36,991 nt of DNA from Aquihabitans sp. (GTDB taxonomy: Bacteria > Actinomycetota > Acidimicrobiia > Acidimicrobiales > Iamiaceae), in assembly GCA_025353965.1 (NCBI GenBank), contig JANXNS010000154.1:1-36991 (forward strand), written 5' to 3'. Shown in pieces: positions 18,827 to 27,358 of this stretch (positions within the stretch are counted from its first letter, which is position 1; every line of letters starts with the position of its first letter). Made by a program: the position numbers and the translations under genes. Below the pieces are notes generated by a model. The model had not been told where the DNA came from. It worked only from the letters and a program-made list of their open reading frames with translations, and searched no databases.

Positions 18827-18832
18827 ACGGTA
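18827..18832 (-). promoter_or_regulatory. Candidate leaderless -10 element for pyrG
   Basis: The minus strand reads TACCGT followed by 8 bases (GAGATCCC) and the GTG at 18818. The 68-base gap between the upstream membrane gene and pyrG holds nothing else except a weak 5-base dyad TCTCG/CGAGA. Confidence 0.4.
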
Positions 18833-18886
18833 ACCAGCCTGAGTGGTCTCGCGCGTGACGGCCGAGATCTTTCCCATTCATGCAGG

Positions 18887-19732
18887 TCAGCGTGGTCGAC
18901 GGCCGAGCTCGTCTAGGACGCGAAGTGGGGCGACGCGATCGATAACGGAGCTGAATGACACCCGCTCACCGGCAATGTTGATCGCCAAGAGGACACTGAG
19001 GACCACCAGTTGGGTGCCGGTACCGGTCGTCATCACCACCCCGACGCCCAGGACGGCACCAAGGGGGTTGGCGCCCGCGTCCCCGAGCATGAGGTGCTCC
19101 CGCAGGTCAAAGGGGAAGAGGCCACACAGGCCACCCATGAATCCGGCCACCACGACGAGAGCTGGATAGCGGTCGGTCGGGGTGAAAAGGACCAACAGGA
19201 CGAAACAGACCATGGCCACTTTGCCGACCCGGCCAGGCGCACGATCGAAGAGGTTGGCCGAATTTGCGGCGAGGGCAACAACCGAAGCCCCGACCAGCAA
19301 CTGAGCGAGGCCATCGGCCATGGTGCCGGCGACCGTAAGCGCGATGAGACCGCCCCCGATGAGCTTCAGCGAGCCGGTGGTGAGGCGGCCCGAGGCCAGC
19401 GCTCGAAGGTGACCGGTAAACCCTTTGTCGCCCTGATCGCCCACTAGGTCATCGATCAGCCCGATGAGGCCGAAGCCGAGCGCAGCGATAAGGACGATGC
19501 CTCCGGCCCGCTGATAGCCGGACGCGGTAGCTCTGGCGGTGTCGAAAACCGAGAACCCGGCTTGCACCGCAACGGCAGCCAAAACGGCCAGGCAACCAAC
19601 ACCGACCGGCACGTCGATCCCTCGAACGTTTCTCCGAGCAAAGAGCGGCGACCCGAATAACAGACGGGTCCCGAGCCATCCCACAACAGACACCGCACCG
19701 CCGGCCAACACGGCGAACAGGAGTCGAGTCAT
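18887..19732 (-). CDS. MraY/WecA-like membrane glycosyl-1-phosphate transferase homologue
   Basis: The 281-residue protein has about eight membrane helices and the family's cytoplasmic signatures: LIDDLVGD (Asp94, Asp95), NSANLFD (Asn157, Asn160, Asp163), and LMLGDAGANPLG (Gly217-Asp218, Asn222). MraY and WecA transfer a sugar-1-phosphate to undecaprenyl phosphate and usually read NxxNLxDGxDG; here the glycines after the aspartate are replaced by RAPGR. The protein is also shorter than the usual 320-360 residues and lacks a clear histidine-rich C-terminal loop. It may be a divergent transferase with another substrate or a non-catalytic relative. Its ATG overlaps the stop of the 741-residue membrane protein by 4 bases, so the two are probably made together. 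Confidence 0.8.
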   Translation of the reverse strand: MTRLLFAVLAGGAVSVVGWLGTRLLFGSPLFARRNVRGIDVPVGVGCLAVLAAVAVQAGFSVFDTARATASGYQRAGGIVLIAALGFGLIGLIDDLVGDQGDKGFTGHLRALASGRLTTGSLKLIGGGLIALTVAGTMADGLAQLLVGASVVALAANSANLFDRAPGRVGKVAMVCFVLLVLFTPTDRYPALVVVAGFMGGLCGLFPFDLREHLMLGDAGANPLGAVLGVGVVMTTGTGTQLVVLSVLLAINIAGERVSFSSVIDRVAPLRVLDELGRRPR

Positions 19733-21954
19733 AGGCCCTCGTCGGGTGAGCTAAGGAGTACGTGAACGGCCCCGGGAACAAACACGGTGGCCATCATGGC
19801 CCCAACCATGACCCCGGAGTCGTTGAGGGCGGTGCCAAGAACGCACAGCGCGACGGCTCCGGTGACGAGCGTGGGAGCGTGGCGTCGGGTCATCGCCATG
19901 GTCAGGAACTCCCGATCAAGCACCCACAGAAACCCGACCAACAGCAGGGTACAAATCACGATCCAGACCAATGAAGAGGCAACGAAGGAGTCGAGAGACG
20001 CAGCAAATTTTCGTTGAGCTACCTCGCCGAAGCCGTTGCCATGGAGGATGCCTCGGGCCAACCGTCCGAGGTGGGTCTGGGCGGACTCGGGACGCGAAAG
20101 ATCGATCAGGGTGAACACCCCGAGCATGGCCAGCGTTCCAAGACCTGCGGTGACAAGGCGTCGCCCAGAGAGCGGGCGACCAGAGAGCGACCACAAGGTC
20201 AAGGCGGCGACGGGGCCAAGGGTGAGGACGCCGCCCACGTCCGATCCGAGGGAGGCAAGACCGTCCACCACCAGCGCAATGGCGAAGACGGCCCCGGCCG
20301 CGGACAGTGCGCCCAGTCCGGGCCAATGATTCGTCACTCCGTGCCAGACACCAACGGCGAGCACGAGGGTGGTTGCCGCCAGCAGCCCAAACGCGTTGTT
20401 TCCAACCCCCGTGAAACGGCCAGCGACGGTTGGCGAGTTTCCGAGCGGGGTGGCGAACTGAAGGGCTCCCCCTAACGCCACGTCGACCACCAACACCGTC
20501 CAAATCGTGGTCGACAACGCAACAACTCCCCTCGCGGGTGGCCGGACGAACCACACCCCAAGACCAACCGCCGCCGCCACTGCCCACACCACCCCAGACC
20601 AGAGCGGTTGGCCCCACGCCCGGACCGTGAATCCGCCCACCACGTAGGTGATGATCGGGACGCTGGCGATCCCCAGCCCGAACCAGCGGACAACGTCGCG
20701 TGCGTGCTGCTGCGCTTTCCCGAGCGGAAGGACGATTGCCAGCAGGGTCAGGAGCGCCCAACAGGCGAAAACAATCGGCAGCGTGACGAGAAAAATACCG
20801 GCCGAACGGTCCACAAATCGGGTCTCGCGGGTCTCGGCTCGTAGGTCCGCCAGGCGTCGGATGCCGGAGGACGTTGTGGGGGCAACGGTGATCGGGGTCC
20901 CAGACATCGATGCGGGAACCGCTACCCCGCTTCGATCGAGGATCGTGGCGGATACGTCGGGCAGCGTGACGTTGCCCAACCGTCGGGTGGTGGCCGACGT
21001 TGCCGTGCCACGCGCTACGCCGGCTCCCGCCATGACAAAGGGAGTCGGCTGTTCCTGCTGGCCGGGGGCGGTAGGGGCCAAGACGATGAGGAGATCGCTT
21101 GGTCCAAGAAGATCGCCGACCTGTCGGAGGGTGCGATCGGCCGTGCTGACGGCAGTTCTCCGCTCGGTTGGGTTGGCCCGTTCTTGCTCAGCCCAGATCA
21201 CGTCGCCGATCTCAACCACTACCAGGGCCCGATTCGACAAGACGTTCTTGACGGCATCGGCCAGTACTCTCCCGTCGGTCCGCCGCTGTTGCCCCGGCCC
21301 CACTTTTGTCAGCGAAGGGTCCACCGAGCCGGAATCAACGACCCCCGAGCCACGGTGACCAAACGGCCGCACGACGGCCAGCGCCGCAACTCGATCCAGA
21401 TCGGTAGCCCCGTCGTGGTTGGCGACGACGCCGGTAGTCCAGCGATGAGCCTCCAGCGCGCGCCCGAGTGCGCCGATGACCGCTCCCTGGTGTTGGCCAC
21501 GGTTGGCTTCGGTAACGGTGGACAATCCCGGTACGACAATGGCTGTGTCCGGCACCGTCGAGCCCGAATCGGTACTCGCTTCCTCCCCGGCGGTTTGTCC
21601 TGAGGGCAGCCGTTCATCCACCGATCGGCCGGAGGTTTCGGCCGTGTTCGGGGCCACCGCCCGCGCTCCGGCGCCGATGGTTCCATAGGCCCCGGCCCGA
21701 TTCGTACGACGCCCAATGGTCTTGACGCTGAGCGCGGCGGTAGCGCCGCGCTCAGCGAGGTGGGTGAACGCAGGCATGGCCGACGGCGTCACGTCGTCGA
21801 AGCCAAGGTTTGGTATCGCCACGACCACGATCCGCGGCACTGGCTTGCGGCGGTCTAGGACGGTCGCACCGACGGAGACCGATGGCCCGGCCAACGCCAG
21901 TACCACGAGCCCGAGGGCACAGAGCGAGCGGAACCATCGAGTCGTGGAGATCAC
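19729..21954 (-). CDS. Membrane protein with degenerate alkaline-phosphatase-like ectodomain and about ten TM helices
   Basis: From the GTG at 21954, which overlaps the murJ stop as GTGA, the protein has 741 residues; the same frame is open upstream inside murJ, but that part is not coding. A signal-anchor lies at about 8-30. Residues 41-358 resemble the alkaline phosphatase superfamily (RIVVVAIPNLG, MPAFTHLAERGATAALS, SATTRRLGNVTLPDVSATIL, PASMSGTPI). The metal-binding TADHG-type motif expected near residue 293 reads APTAP, and GDVIW at 250-254 lacks the usual histidine, so phosphatase activity looks lost. From about 386 there are ten or eleven helices with polar motifs in or near them: FTGVGNNAFG, LGSDVGG, ALNDSGV. 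The ectodomain is probably outside the membrane. Function unknown; the context with murJ and the MraY-like gene suggests envelope glycan or lipid-carrier biology. Confidence 0.85.
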   Translation of the reverse strand: MISTTRWFRSLCALGLVVLALAGPSVSVGATVLDRRKPVPRIVVVAIPNLGFDDVTPSAMPAFTHLAERGATAALSVKTIGRRTNRAGAYGTIGAGARAVAPNTAETSGRSVDERLPSGQTAGEEASTDSGSTVPDTAIVVPGLSTVTEANRGQHQGAVIGALGRALEAHRWTTGVVANHDGATDLDRVAALAVVRPFGHRGSGVVDSGSVDPSLTKVGPGQQRRTDGRVLADAVKNVLSNRALVVVEIGDVIWAEQERANPTERRTAVSTADRTLRQVGDLLGPSDLLIVLAPTAPGQQEQPTPFVMAGAGVARGTATSATTRRLGNVTLPDVSATILDRSGVAVPASMSGTPITVAPTTSSGIRRLADLRAETRETRFVDRSAGIFLVTLPIVFACWALLTLLAIVLPLGKAQQHARDVVRWFGLGIASVPIITYVVGGFTVRAWGQPLWSGVVWAVAAAVGLGVWFVRPPARGVVALSTTIWTVLVVDVALGGALQFATPLGNSPTVAGRFTGVGNNAFGLLAATTLVLAVGVWHGVTNHWPGLGALSAAGAVFAIALVVDGLASLGSDVGGVLTLGPVAALTLWSLSGRPLSGRRLVTAGLGTLAMLGVFTLIDLSRPESAQTHLGRLARGILHGNGFGEVAQRKFAASLDSFVASSLVWIVICTLLLVGFLWVLDREFLTMAMTRRHAPTLVTGAVALCVLGTALNDSGVMVGAMMATVFVPGAVHVLLSSPDEGL

Positions 21955-23582
21955 CGCTCCCCTCCACGTAGCGATGACACGAACTCCCCCGGCCGCGGCC
22001 CACCCAGCGCCCACGTGAGGCCTGCGTAGCTCACGATTCCGAATGTCCCCAAGACGACGAGCACGACCAAGTTGGCCAAACGGCTGCCGCCGGAGAAGGT
22101 GCTGGTTGCGGTGGCTGCGGCAAGGACAACGGCTACCACACCGGCGGCGGCAACGGGCCCGGCAACCCCGCGGGCAAGGCGCGCTCGGTATTCGACGCCG
22201 CCACCGCTTGCTGTTAGGTGGAGCAGGACTGCAGCACCGACGAGGTAGGCGACGGAGTGGCCGACAGCCAAGGCGGTCACTTGATGACGCTCGGGAACAC
22301 TGGCAAACCCGATGATCATGACCATGCTGCCGATGGCCACGACACCGAGGTTCACCAACGCTGGCGTTCTGGTGTTGTTGCGTGCGTAGCTGACCCGGCT
22401 CGCAAACAAGAAGAGTGAATAGCCCACCAGTCCCGGAGCGAATCCGGCCAGGGCCCCAGCCACCTGAGCGGCGCCGTGTGCATCGGTTGCACCAAAAAGG
22501 ACCGTTCGGCTGATGAGTCCGCCGAGCGAACCGAGCAGCGCCGCTGCCCCCGCCACCAAGTAGGCCACCGTCCTGACACCCCGCTCGAACGCGAGTGAGA
22601 AGGCGTGGACTTCGCCGGCCGCGTATTGGCGGGCCAACGAGGGAAAGAGGCCCGTCAATACGGGTAGTGCGAAGAGGGCGTAAGGAAGCAGGAAGAACTG
22701 AAAGCCAACTTGGTAGGCCACCACGCCGCCCTCGACTCGATTGCCAAGAACCAGAACGGTCACCAACAGGAGTTGAGTTACCGCCAGAAAGAGCGCGGCC
22801 CACGATCCCTGCCGGGCCAGACGCCGCACTTCTGGGTGGCGCCGGTCAAGGTTCGGTCGAAGTCGGAAGGTAGATCGAAGGACGGCCACGACGGGTAGTC
22901 CGCAGAATGCCAGCACACCCAGGGTGGTACCGCCCCCTAGGACGGCGATCTCCGCGGTGCTGAGGTGGAGCGACGGGGATGCCCCATCTCGGAGCCACCA
23001 GAACGCCCCGCATGAAGCAATGACCAACACGTTGTTGGCCAGCGGCGCCACCGCCGGGATGGCGAATCGGTGGTGGGCATTCAGGATGCTGGTGGCCACC
23101 AACCCGGCGGCGTAAAAGACAACCTGGGGGAGAAAGAACCAGAGAAAGATGGTTCCCAGCCGGGCCTGATCGGCACGAACGAGCGGATCGGTCGCACCAC
23201 TGAAAAGGAGGCGGGAAATCCACGGTGCAGCAAGGGCACCAACCAGGGCCACCGCACCCAAACCAACGGTGGTCAGTCCGAGCACTGCCCCGGCAACGTG
23301 TTCTGCCTCAGACGTCTCCTGCCGATCGAGGCGGGTCACCAACGAGGGAATCAGCACGGCCTGGACCAGCCCGGCCACGACGAGCTCAAAGACGACGTTG
23401 GGAATGGTGTTGGCGGACTGGTACACGTTGCCAAGGAAGGTCGTGCCCAACACCGCTGCTATCACGATGATCCGCACAAAACCGGTGAGGCGCGAAAGGC
23501 CCGTGAGGACGGTCATTCCGAGCATTGACCGCCCAAGCGGCACGGGCGGAGCGGGCCCCTCCCCCGGCGTTGGGTTGGTCAT
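21951..23582 (-). CDS. murJ: Lipid II flippase MurJ
   Basis: MurJ moves lipid II across the plasma membrane for peptidoglycan synthesis. The 543-residue protein has about fourteen membrane helices and family sequences: GLSRLTGFVRIIVIAAVLGTTFLGNVYQSANTIPNVVFELVVAGLVQAVLIP near the N-terminus, LIPSLV, the helix-4/5 loop, and SLARQYAAGE midway. No kinase or pseudokinase domain is attached, unlike mycobacterial MviN. It overlaps steB by 4 bases and the following membrane gene by 4 bases. Its place inside the steAB-pyrG block is unusual, since M. tuberculosis murJ is located elsewhere. Confidence 0.94.
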   Translation of the reverse strand: MTNPTPGEGPAPPVPLGRSMLGMTVLTGLSRLTGFVRIIVIAAVLGTTFLGNVYQSANTIPNVVFELVVAGLVQAVLIPSLVTRLDRQETSEAEHVAGAVLGLTTVGLGAVALVGALAAPWISRLLFSGATDPLVRADQARLGTIFLWFFLPQVVFYAAGLVATSILNAHHRFAIPAVAPLANNVLVIASCGAFWWLRDGASPSLHLSTAEIAVLGGGTTLGVLAFCGLPVVAVLRSTFRLRPNLDRRHPEVRRLARQGSWAALFLAVTQLLLVTVLVLGNRVEGGVVAYQVGFQFFLLPYALFALPVLTGLFPSLARQYAAGEVHAFSLAFERGVRTVAYLVAGAAALLGSLGGLISRTVLFGATDAHGAAQVAGALAGFAPGLVGYSLFLFASRVSYARNNTRTPALVNLGVVAIGSMVMIIGFASVPERHQVTALAVGHSVAYLVGAAVLLHLTASGGGVEYRARLARGVAGPVAAAGVVAVVLAAATATSTFSGGSRLANLVVLVVLGTFGIVSYAGLTWALGGPRPGEFVSSLRGGER

Positions 23583-24535
23583 GAGGGTGCGGGAAGTTCG
23601 GACTGGCTGCCGGTGCCGATCCCGTAGTGGCCGCGGGTCGCGGTCCCTAGGTCATCGAGCGCCAGCACGGTGGTCAGCAGCCCGGTGAAACGCTCGAGGT
23701 CGTCCACTGTGGAGACCTCGTTGCGCAGATCCGTGTCGTCGCGGATTGCACCAACCCACGTTGTCCTGGTCGCTTCCGCCTCGGTACCAACCGCAGCCGA
23801 GACGGCAACGACGGGAGCGGGACCCTTCGTTGCCATAGTGGCCAAGACGGGCAGGAGGAATTCCTCGTCAGGCACTCGTGGATCCGGGCCGGAGGCAAAC
23901 ACGTATCTATACCCACCACCGGCGAGCAGAGAGGTGGAATCCACACCGTCTCCAGGAGACTGAAAGGCGAGGTACTTTCCGCTGATCAGTTGCTGGACAA
24001 GGGCTGGCGCTGGCGCCTTGGAATCGACGGCCCGGTCGGCGGCCTGGTTGAGAACGTCGGAGAAGGCTGTGGTCAGCACGCTCTGCACCACGGGGCGCGA
24101 GGTAGTGCTGGTGCCGAGGATGTCGGCGAGGCCGCTGTCGTCTCCGGCGTCGAGACGTAGCCGATCGGTGACGGTGAGAATGCCGCGGACGTCCGCATCG
24201 GCATTTTGCAGCATGGTCTTGAGTTGGTCGAGCGAGTCCTCGTCGATGTTCTCGTTGGCGATAACCAGCACAGGAATACGCTCGAGCTTGCCGCCGACAA
24301 GGGCGGCGCTGCCGGCCACCAGGGCCGCATCCGACGCTTCGAATCGCTTGACTTGGCTTTGAGCTGCGGCACGGTCTTGGTTGGCTTGGGTTATCCCCTT
24401 CTCTGCTCCAGCTATCTGCTTCTTCAGCTGGGAGACGGTGGCCTTATTGAGAAAGCCGGTGCCCATGGCCACCCCAATTGCCAGGGAGAGAAACACGGCC
24501 GTGAGGCTCACGATGTGATAGCGGATGTTGATCAT
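23579..24535 (-). CDS. steB: SteB/MctB-family membrane-anchored protein
   Basis: The 318-residue protein has one N-terminal membrane helix (about 8-29, IVSLTAVFLSLAIGVAMGTGF), a coiled coil (about 32-66) and an extracytoplasmic domain with VLVIANENIDEDSLDQLKTMLQNADADVRGILTVTDRL. This is the family called copper transporter or MctB in M. tuberculosis (Rv1698) and SteB in Corynebacterium, where it works with SteA in cell division and envelope integrity. The position directly after steA, 7 bases away, matches both. No copper-binding cysteines or histidine clusters stand out, so the division role fits better here. It overlaps murJ by 4 bases. Confidence 0.88.
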   Translation of the reverse strand: MINIRYHIVSLTAVFLSLAIGVAMGTGFLNKATVSQLKKQIAGAEKGITQANQDRAAAQSQVKRFEASDAALVAGSAALVGGKLERIPVLVIANENIDEDSLDQLKTMLQNADADVRGILTVTDRLRLDAGDDSGLADILGTSTTSRPVVQSVLTTAFSDVLNQAADRAVDSKAPAPALVQQLISGKYLAFQSPGDGVDSTSLLAGGGYRYVFASGPDPRVPDEEFLLPVLATMATKGPAPVVAVSAAVGTEAEATRTTWVGAIRDDTDLRNEVSTVDDLERFTGLLTTVLALDDLGTATRGHYGIGTGSQSELPAPS

Positions 24536-24542
24536 GGGGTTG

Positions 24543-25694
24543 TCACCGAAAATTCAGTAGGAAGCCCCGAAAGACGAGGCGAATAGGTTCGCTGACCGCC
24601 ACCAGGATCAGGAGGGTGATGAATGCGGCCCCCACCATGAGGAGCAGGTCCCGTTTGCGGACACGGTGTTGGTAGAGCCGGCTGACGCCGCGTGCATCGA
24701 CGAGGATTTGGCCGACCTTCATGCGGACCAGAAACGTTGAGGCCATCCCGCCCCGACCCTTGTCGAAGAAGTCCACCATGGACGTGTGTGAACCAACCAG
24801 CACGATGAGGTCTGCACCCTTCTCGAAGGCCAGCAACATCGCGATGTCCTCAGAGGTCCCGGCCGAGGCAAAGACGTTGTAGTCGAGCCCATACGTTTCG
24901 AGAACCTCTGAGCCGGGCGCATGTCCGTCGGCGAAGCCGTGCACGATCAGGCCCGCGCCACACCGCAAGGCCTTCTCCGAGACAGAGTCCATATCGCCGA
25001 TGATGAGGTCTGGGGTTACGCCTACATCCAGCAAGGCATCGGCCCCACCATCCACGGCCACTACTAGGGGCCGCATCTCCTTGAGGTAGCCCGTGCGTTT
25101 GAGCAGGTCCAGGTCCTCTCGGTAGTCCGCCCCGCGCACCACCACCAGCACCTGCCGGCCACGAAAATCGAGCCCGATCTCGGGGATGTGCGGGTTGTCG
25201 ACCAACAGATGCGCTTCTCGCGCCAGGTAACTGAGGGTGTTCTCCGCGAACCGTTCGAGCTCCTCGCCCATGGCATGGCGCGCCTCCTCGATGACTTCCT
25301 CGAGCGAGGCGCTGGTTTGACGCTCGCCCACCAGCAATGGGGTGCCGTTCACCCAAACTTGATCGGCCACGATGGCGACTTCAACGCCCTCGCCTATGGC
25401 CTCGAGGGTGCCCGGGCCGCAGCCGTCGATTAACGGGATACCAGCTCCCACCACTAGCAGCGGACCAACGTTTGGGTACCGCCCGCTGGCCGAGGGTGAG
25501 GCGTTGATGACCGCGGCCACCTGGGCCGCCACCAGCCCTTCGGCGGCAATGCGGTCCAGATCTTCGTGATCGATGACCGCAATTTCTCCGGGACGGATTC
25601 TTCTGAGGAGGACCTTGGTCCGGCGATCGACCCGGGCGACACCCGAAACCTCCGGCCCCGGACCCATGGGGGGCTCGAACATTTCCCTGGCCAT
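24543..25694 (-). CDS. steA: SteA-like cytokinetic ring protein
   Basis: The 383-residue protein has an N-terminal region (RIRPGEIAVIDHEDLDR), a thiamin-pyrophosphokinase-like core with VVAVDGGADA (212-221) and IIGDMDSVSE (231-240), and a single C-terminal membrane helix at about 353-375. These features match Rv1697/SteA, reported in Corynebacterium to localise to the division septum and recruit SteB. The pyrophosphokinase-like aspartates are kept, but enzymatic activity is unproven. The ATG shares one base with the recN stop (TAATG). Confidence 0.9.
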   Translation of the reverse strand: MAREMFEPPMGPGPEVSGVARVDRRTKVLLRRIRPGEIAVIDHEDLDRIAAEGLVAAQVAAVINASPSASGRYPNVGPLLVVGAGIPLIDGCGPGTLEAIGEGVEVAIVADQVWVNGTPLLVGERQTSASLEEVIEEARHAMGEELERFAENTLSYLAREAHLLVDNPHIPEIGLDFRGRQVLVVVRGADYREDLDLLKRTGYLKEMRPLVVAVDGGADALLDVGVTPDLIIGDMDSVSEKALRCGAGLIVHGFADGHAPGSEVLETYGLDYNVFASAGTSEDIAMLLAFEKGADLIVLVGSHTSMVDFFDKGRGGMASTFLVRMKVGQILVDARGVSRLYQHRVRKRDLLLMVGAAFITLLILVAVSEPIRLVFRGFLLNFR

Positions 25695-27358
25695 TACCGA
25701 CCCCGTTCCAGCGCGGCCAGAGCCAACAATTCGCTGGCCGCATCCTGGACCCGCTCACTGTCGGGCGTACCGGACAACATCCGAGACAACTCCACGACTC
25801 GAGCCCCTTCGTCTAGCGACGAAGCGGTGGCGGTGGTGATCCCCTTGTGCACTTGCTTGTACACGTGGACTTGCTGATCGGCGAAGGCCGCAACCTGGGG
25901 GAGGTGGGTCACCACGAGGACTTGGTGGTTCGCACCAAGGGCAGCCAGAGATCGACCAACGGCCAGGGCCGCTTCGCCGCCGATCCCGGCGTCGACCTCG
26001 TCGAACACCAGCACTGGAGGTGCCTCACTCAGAACCAGTCGGAGGGCCAGCATGGACCGAGCGAGTTCGCCGCCCGACGCGATCTTGGTGAGCGGAGCAG
26101 GCTCGATGCCAGGGTTGGCCGCTAGGAGAAACTGGACGTCATCTCCGGGATCGTCGGCTCCGATGGCGACTTGGATGTTGGCGTGTGGCATCGCCAGGTC
26201 CCGAAGGTGCCGCTCGACGGCACCGGCCAGGGCTGGGCCCGCCCGGCGTCGGGACCGACCAACCACCTGGGCGGCCACTGCTTCTTGGGCCTCAGCCAGG
26301 ACCAATCGTGCTTCCAGCGATGCGGCCCGAGCATCGTGGTCCTCCAGCCGAGCCAGGCGTTCGGCCACGACGTCGCGATACGCGATGACGTCGTGGAGTG
26401 TTCCGCCACCGGCGTGGGCGCCACCCTCACCCGCCGGCGCGGTTCCGTACTTCCGGCGCAGGTCGACAAGGAGCTGCCGTCGCTCACGGATCTCCGCCAG
26501 CCGCGCCGGGTCCTCGTCTATCCCCTCGCCCACCTGGCGGATTTCAGCCGCGATATCGGAGAGTTCTGCCTGCGCCGACCGAAGACGAACCAACAACGCA
26601 GCGAAGGGTGCGTGGCCATCGAGCGCGACGGCCGCCCGACCGAGCTGATCGCCAGCTCCCTCGTCGTCGACCAGCGCTGCCACCGCCTGGTTGGCTACCT
26701 CGCGGTGACTCACTGCCCCGGCCAGCAGGTCCTCCAGCTCGTCCAATCGCCAGTCCTCATCCGGGTCGTCAAGGCCAGCGTTGGTTAGTTCGCCAACCTG
26801 GAAGCGAAGGAGGTCTGCTTCGCGAGCCCGCGCCCCCGCGTCTCCACCTAACTCAGCGAGTTCTTGGCCGAGCTGGCGCCGGTCAGCCCGAGCCTCGGTC
26901 AACGGCCCCAGGTCAGTGCCAGCGAATCGATCGAGCGCTTCCCGTTGCGTTCGGGTGGCCAGGAGTGACTGATGGGCGTGCTGACCATGAAGATCGACCA
27001 GCAAAACGGCCTGGTCGGCCAGGGTCGCGGCCGTGACCATCCGACCGTTCACATAGGCCCTCGACCGCCCATCGGCCGGAACGATTCGCGTCAGGATCAG
27101 TTCACCCTCGTCGACCTCGAATCGGCCTTCAACGACCGCCTCAAGAGCTCCGGAGCGGACCACTGTCGCGTCGGCCCGACCGCCGAGGAGGAGGTCGATG
27201 GCCCCGACAACCATGGTCTTCCCGGCACCAGTTTCGCCCGTGAGGGCGGTCATACCCGCGCCAAAAACAAGCGAGAGATGATCGATGATGCCGAGGTCGG
27301 TTACAGCAAGCTCGACAAGGCGCCCAGGGGTACCACCGGCGCGGCGAGGAGACGTCAC
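25694..27358 (-). CDS. recN: DNA repair protein RecN
   Basis: RecN is an SMC-like ATPase that acts early at DNA double-strand breaks. The 554-residue protein has Walker A GETGAGKT at 41-48, a long central coiled-coil region (about 150-360), the ABC signature ASGGELARSMLALRL and Walker B VLVFDEVDAGIGG. The start is GTG, overlapping the nadK stop as GTGA. In mycobacteria recN belongs to the damage-induced genes; no LexA or PafBC site is visible immediately upstream, where the operon continues without a gap. Confidence 0.95.
   Translation of the reverse strand: MTSPRRAGGTPGRLVELAVTDLGIIDHLSLVFGAGMTALTGETGAGKTMVVGAIDLLLGGRADATVVRSGALEAVVEGRFEVDEGELILTRIVPADGRSRAYVNGRMVTAATLADQAVLLVDLHGQHAHQSLLATRTQREALDRFAGTDLGPLTEARADRRQLGQELAELGGDAGARAREADLLRFQVGELTNAGLDDPDEDWRLDELEDLLAGAVSHREVANQAVAALVDDEGAGDQLGRAAVALDGHAPFAALLVRLRSAQAELSDIAAEIRQVGEGIDEDPARLAEIRERRQLLVDLRRKYGTAPAGEGGAHAGGGTLHDVIAYRDVVAERLARLEDHDARAASLEARLVLAEAQEAVAAQVVGRSRRRAGPALAGAVERHLRDLAMPHANIQVAIGADDPGDDVQFLLAANPGIEPAPLTKIASGGELARSMLALRLVLSEAPPVLVFDEVDAGIGGEAALAVGRSLAALGANHQVLVVTHLPQVAAFADQQVHVYKQVHKGITTATASSLDEGARVVELSRMLSGTPDSERVQDAASELLALAALERGR

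Noticed and set aside
21955-22803. N-terminal extension of the 741-residue membrane protein frame
   Set aside because: It lies entirely inside murJ in another frame, encodes Arg/Gly-rich sequence without resemblance to any domain, and the GTGA overlap at 21954 gives a natural start with a signal-anchor.
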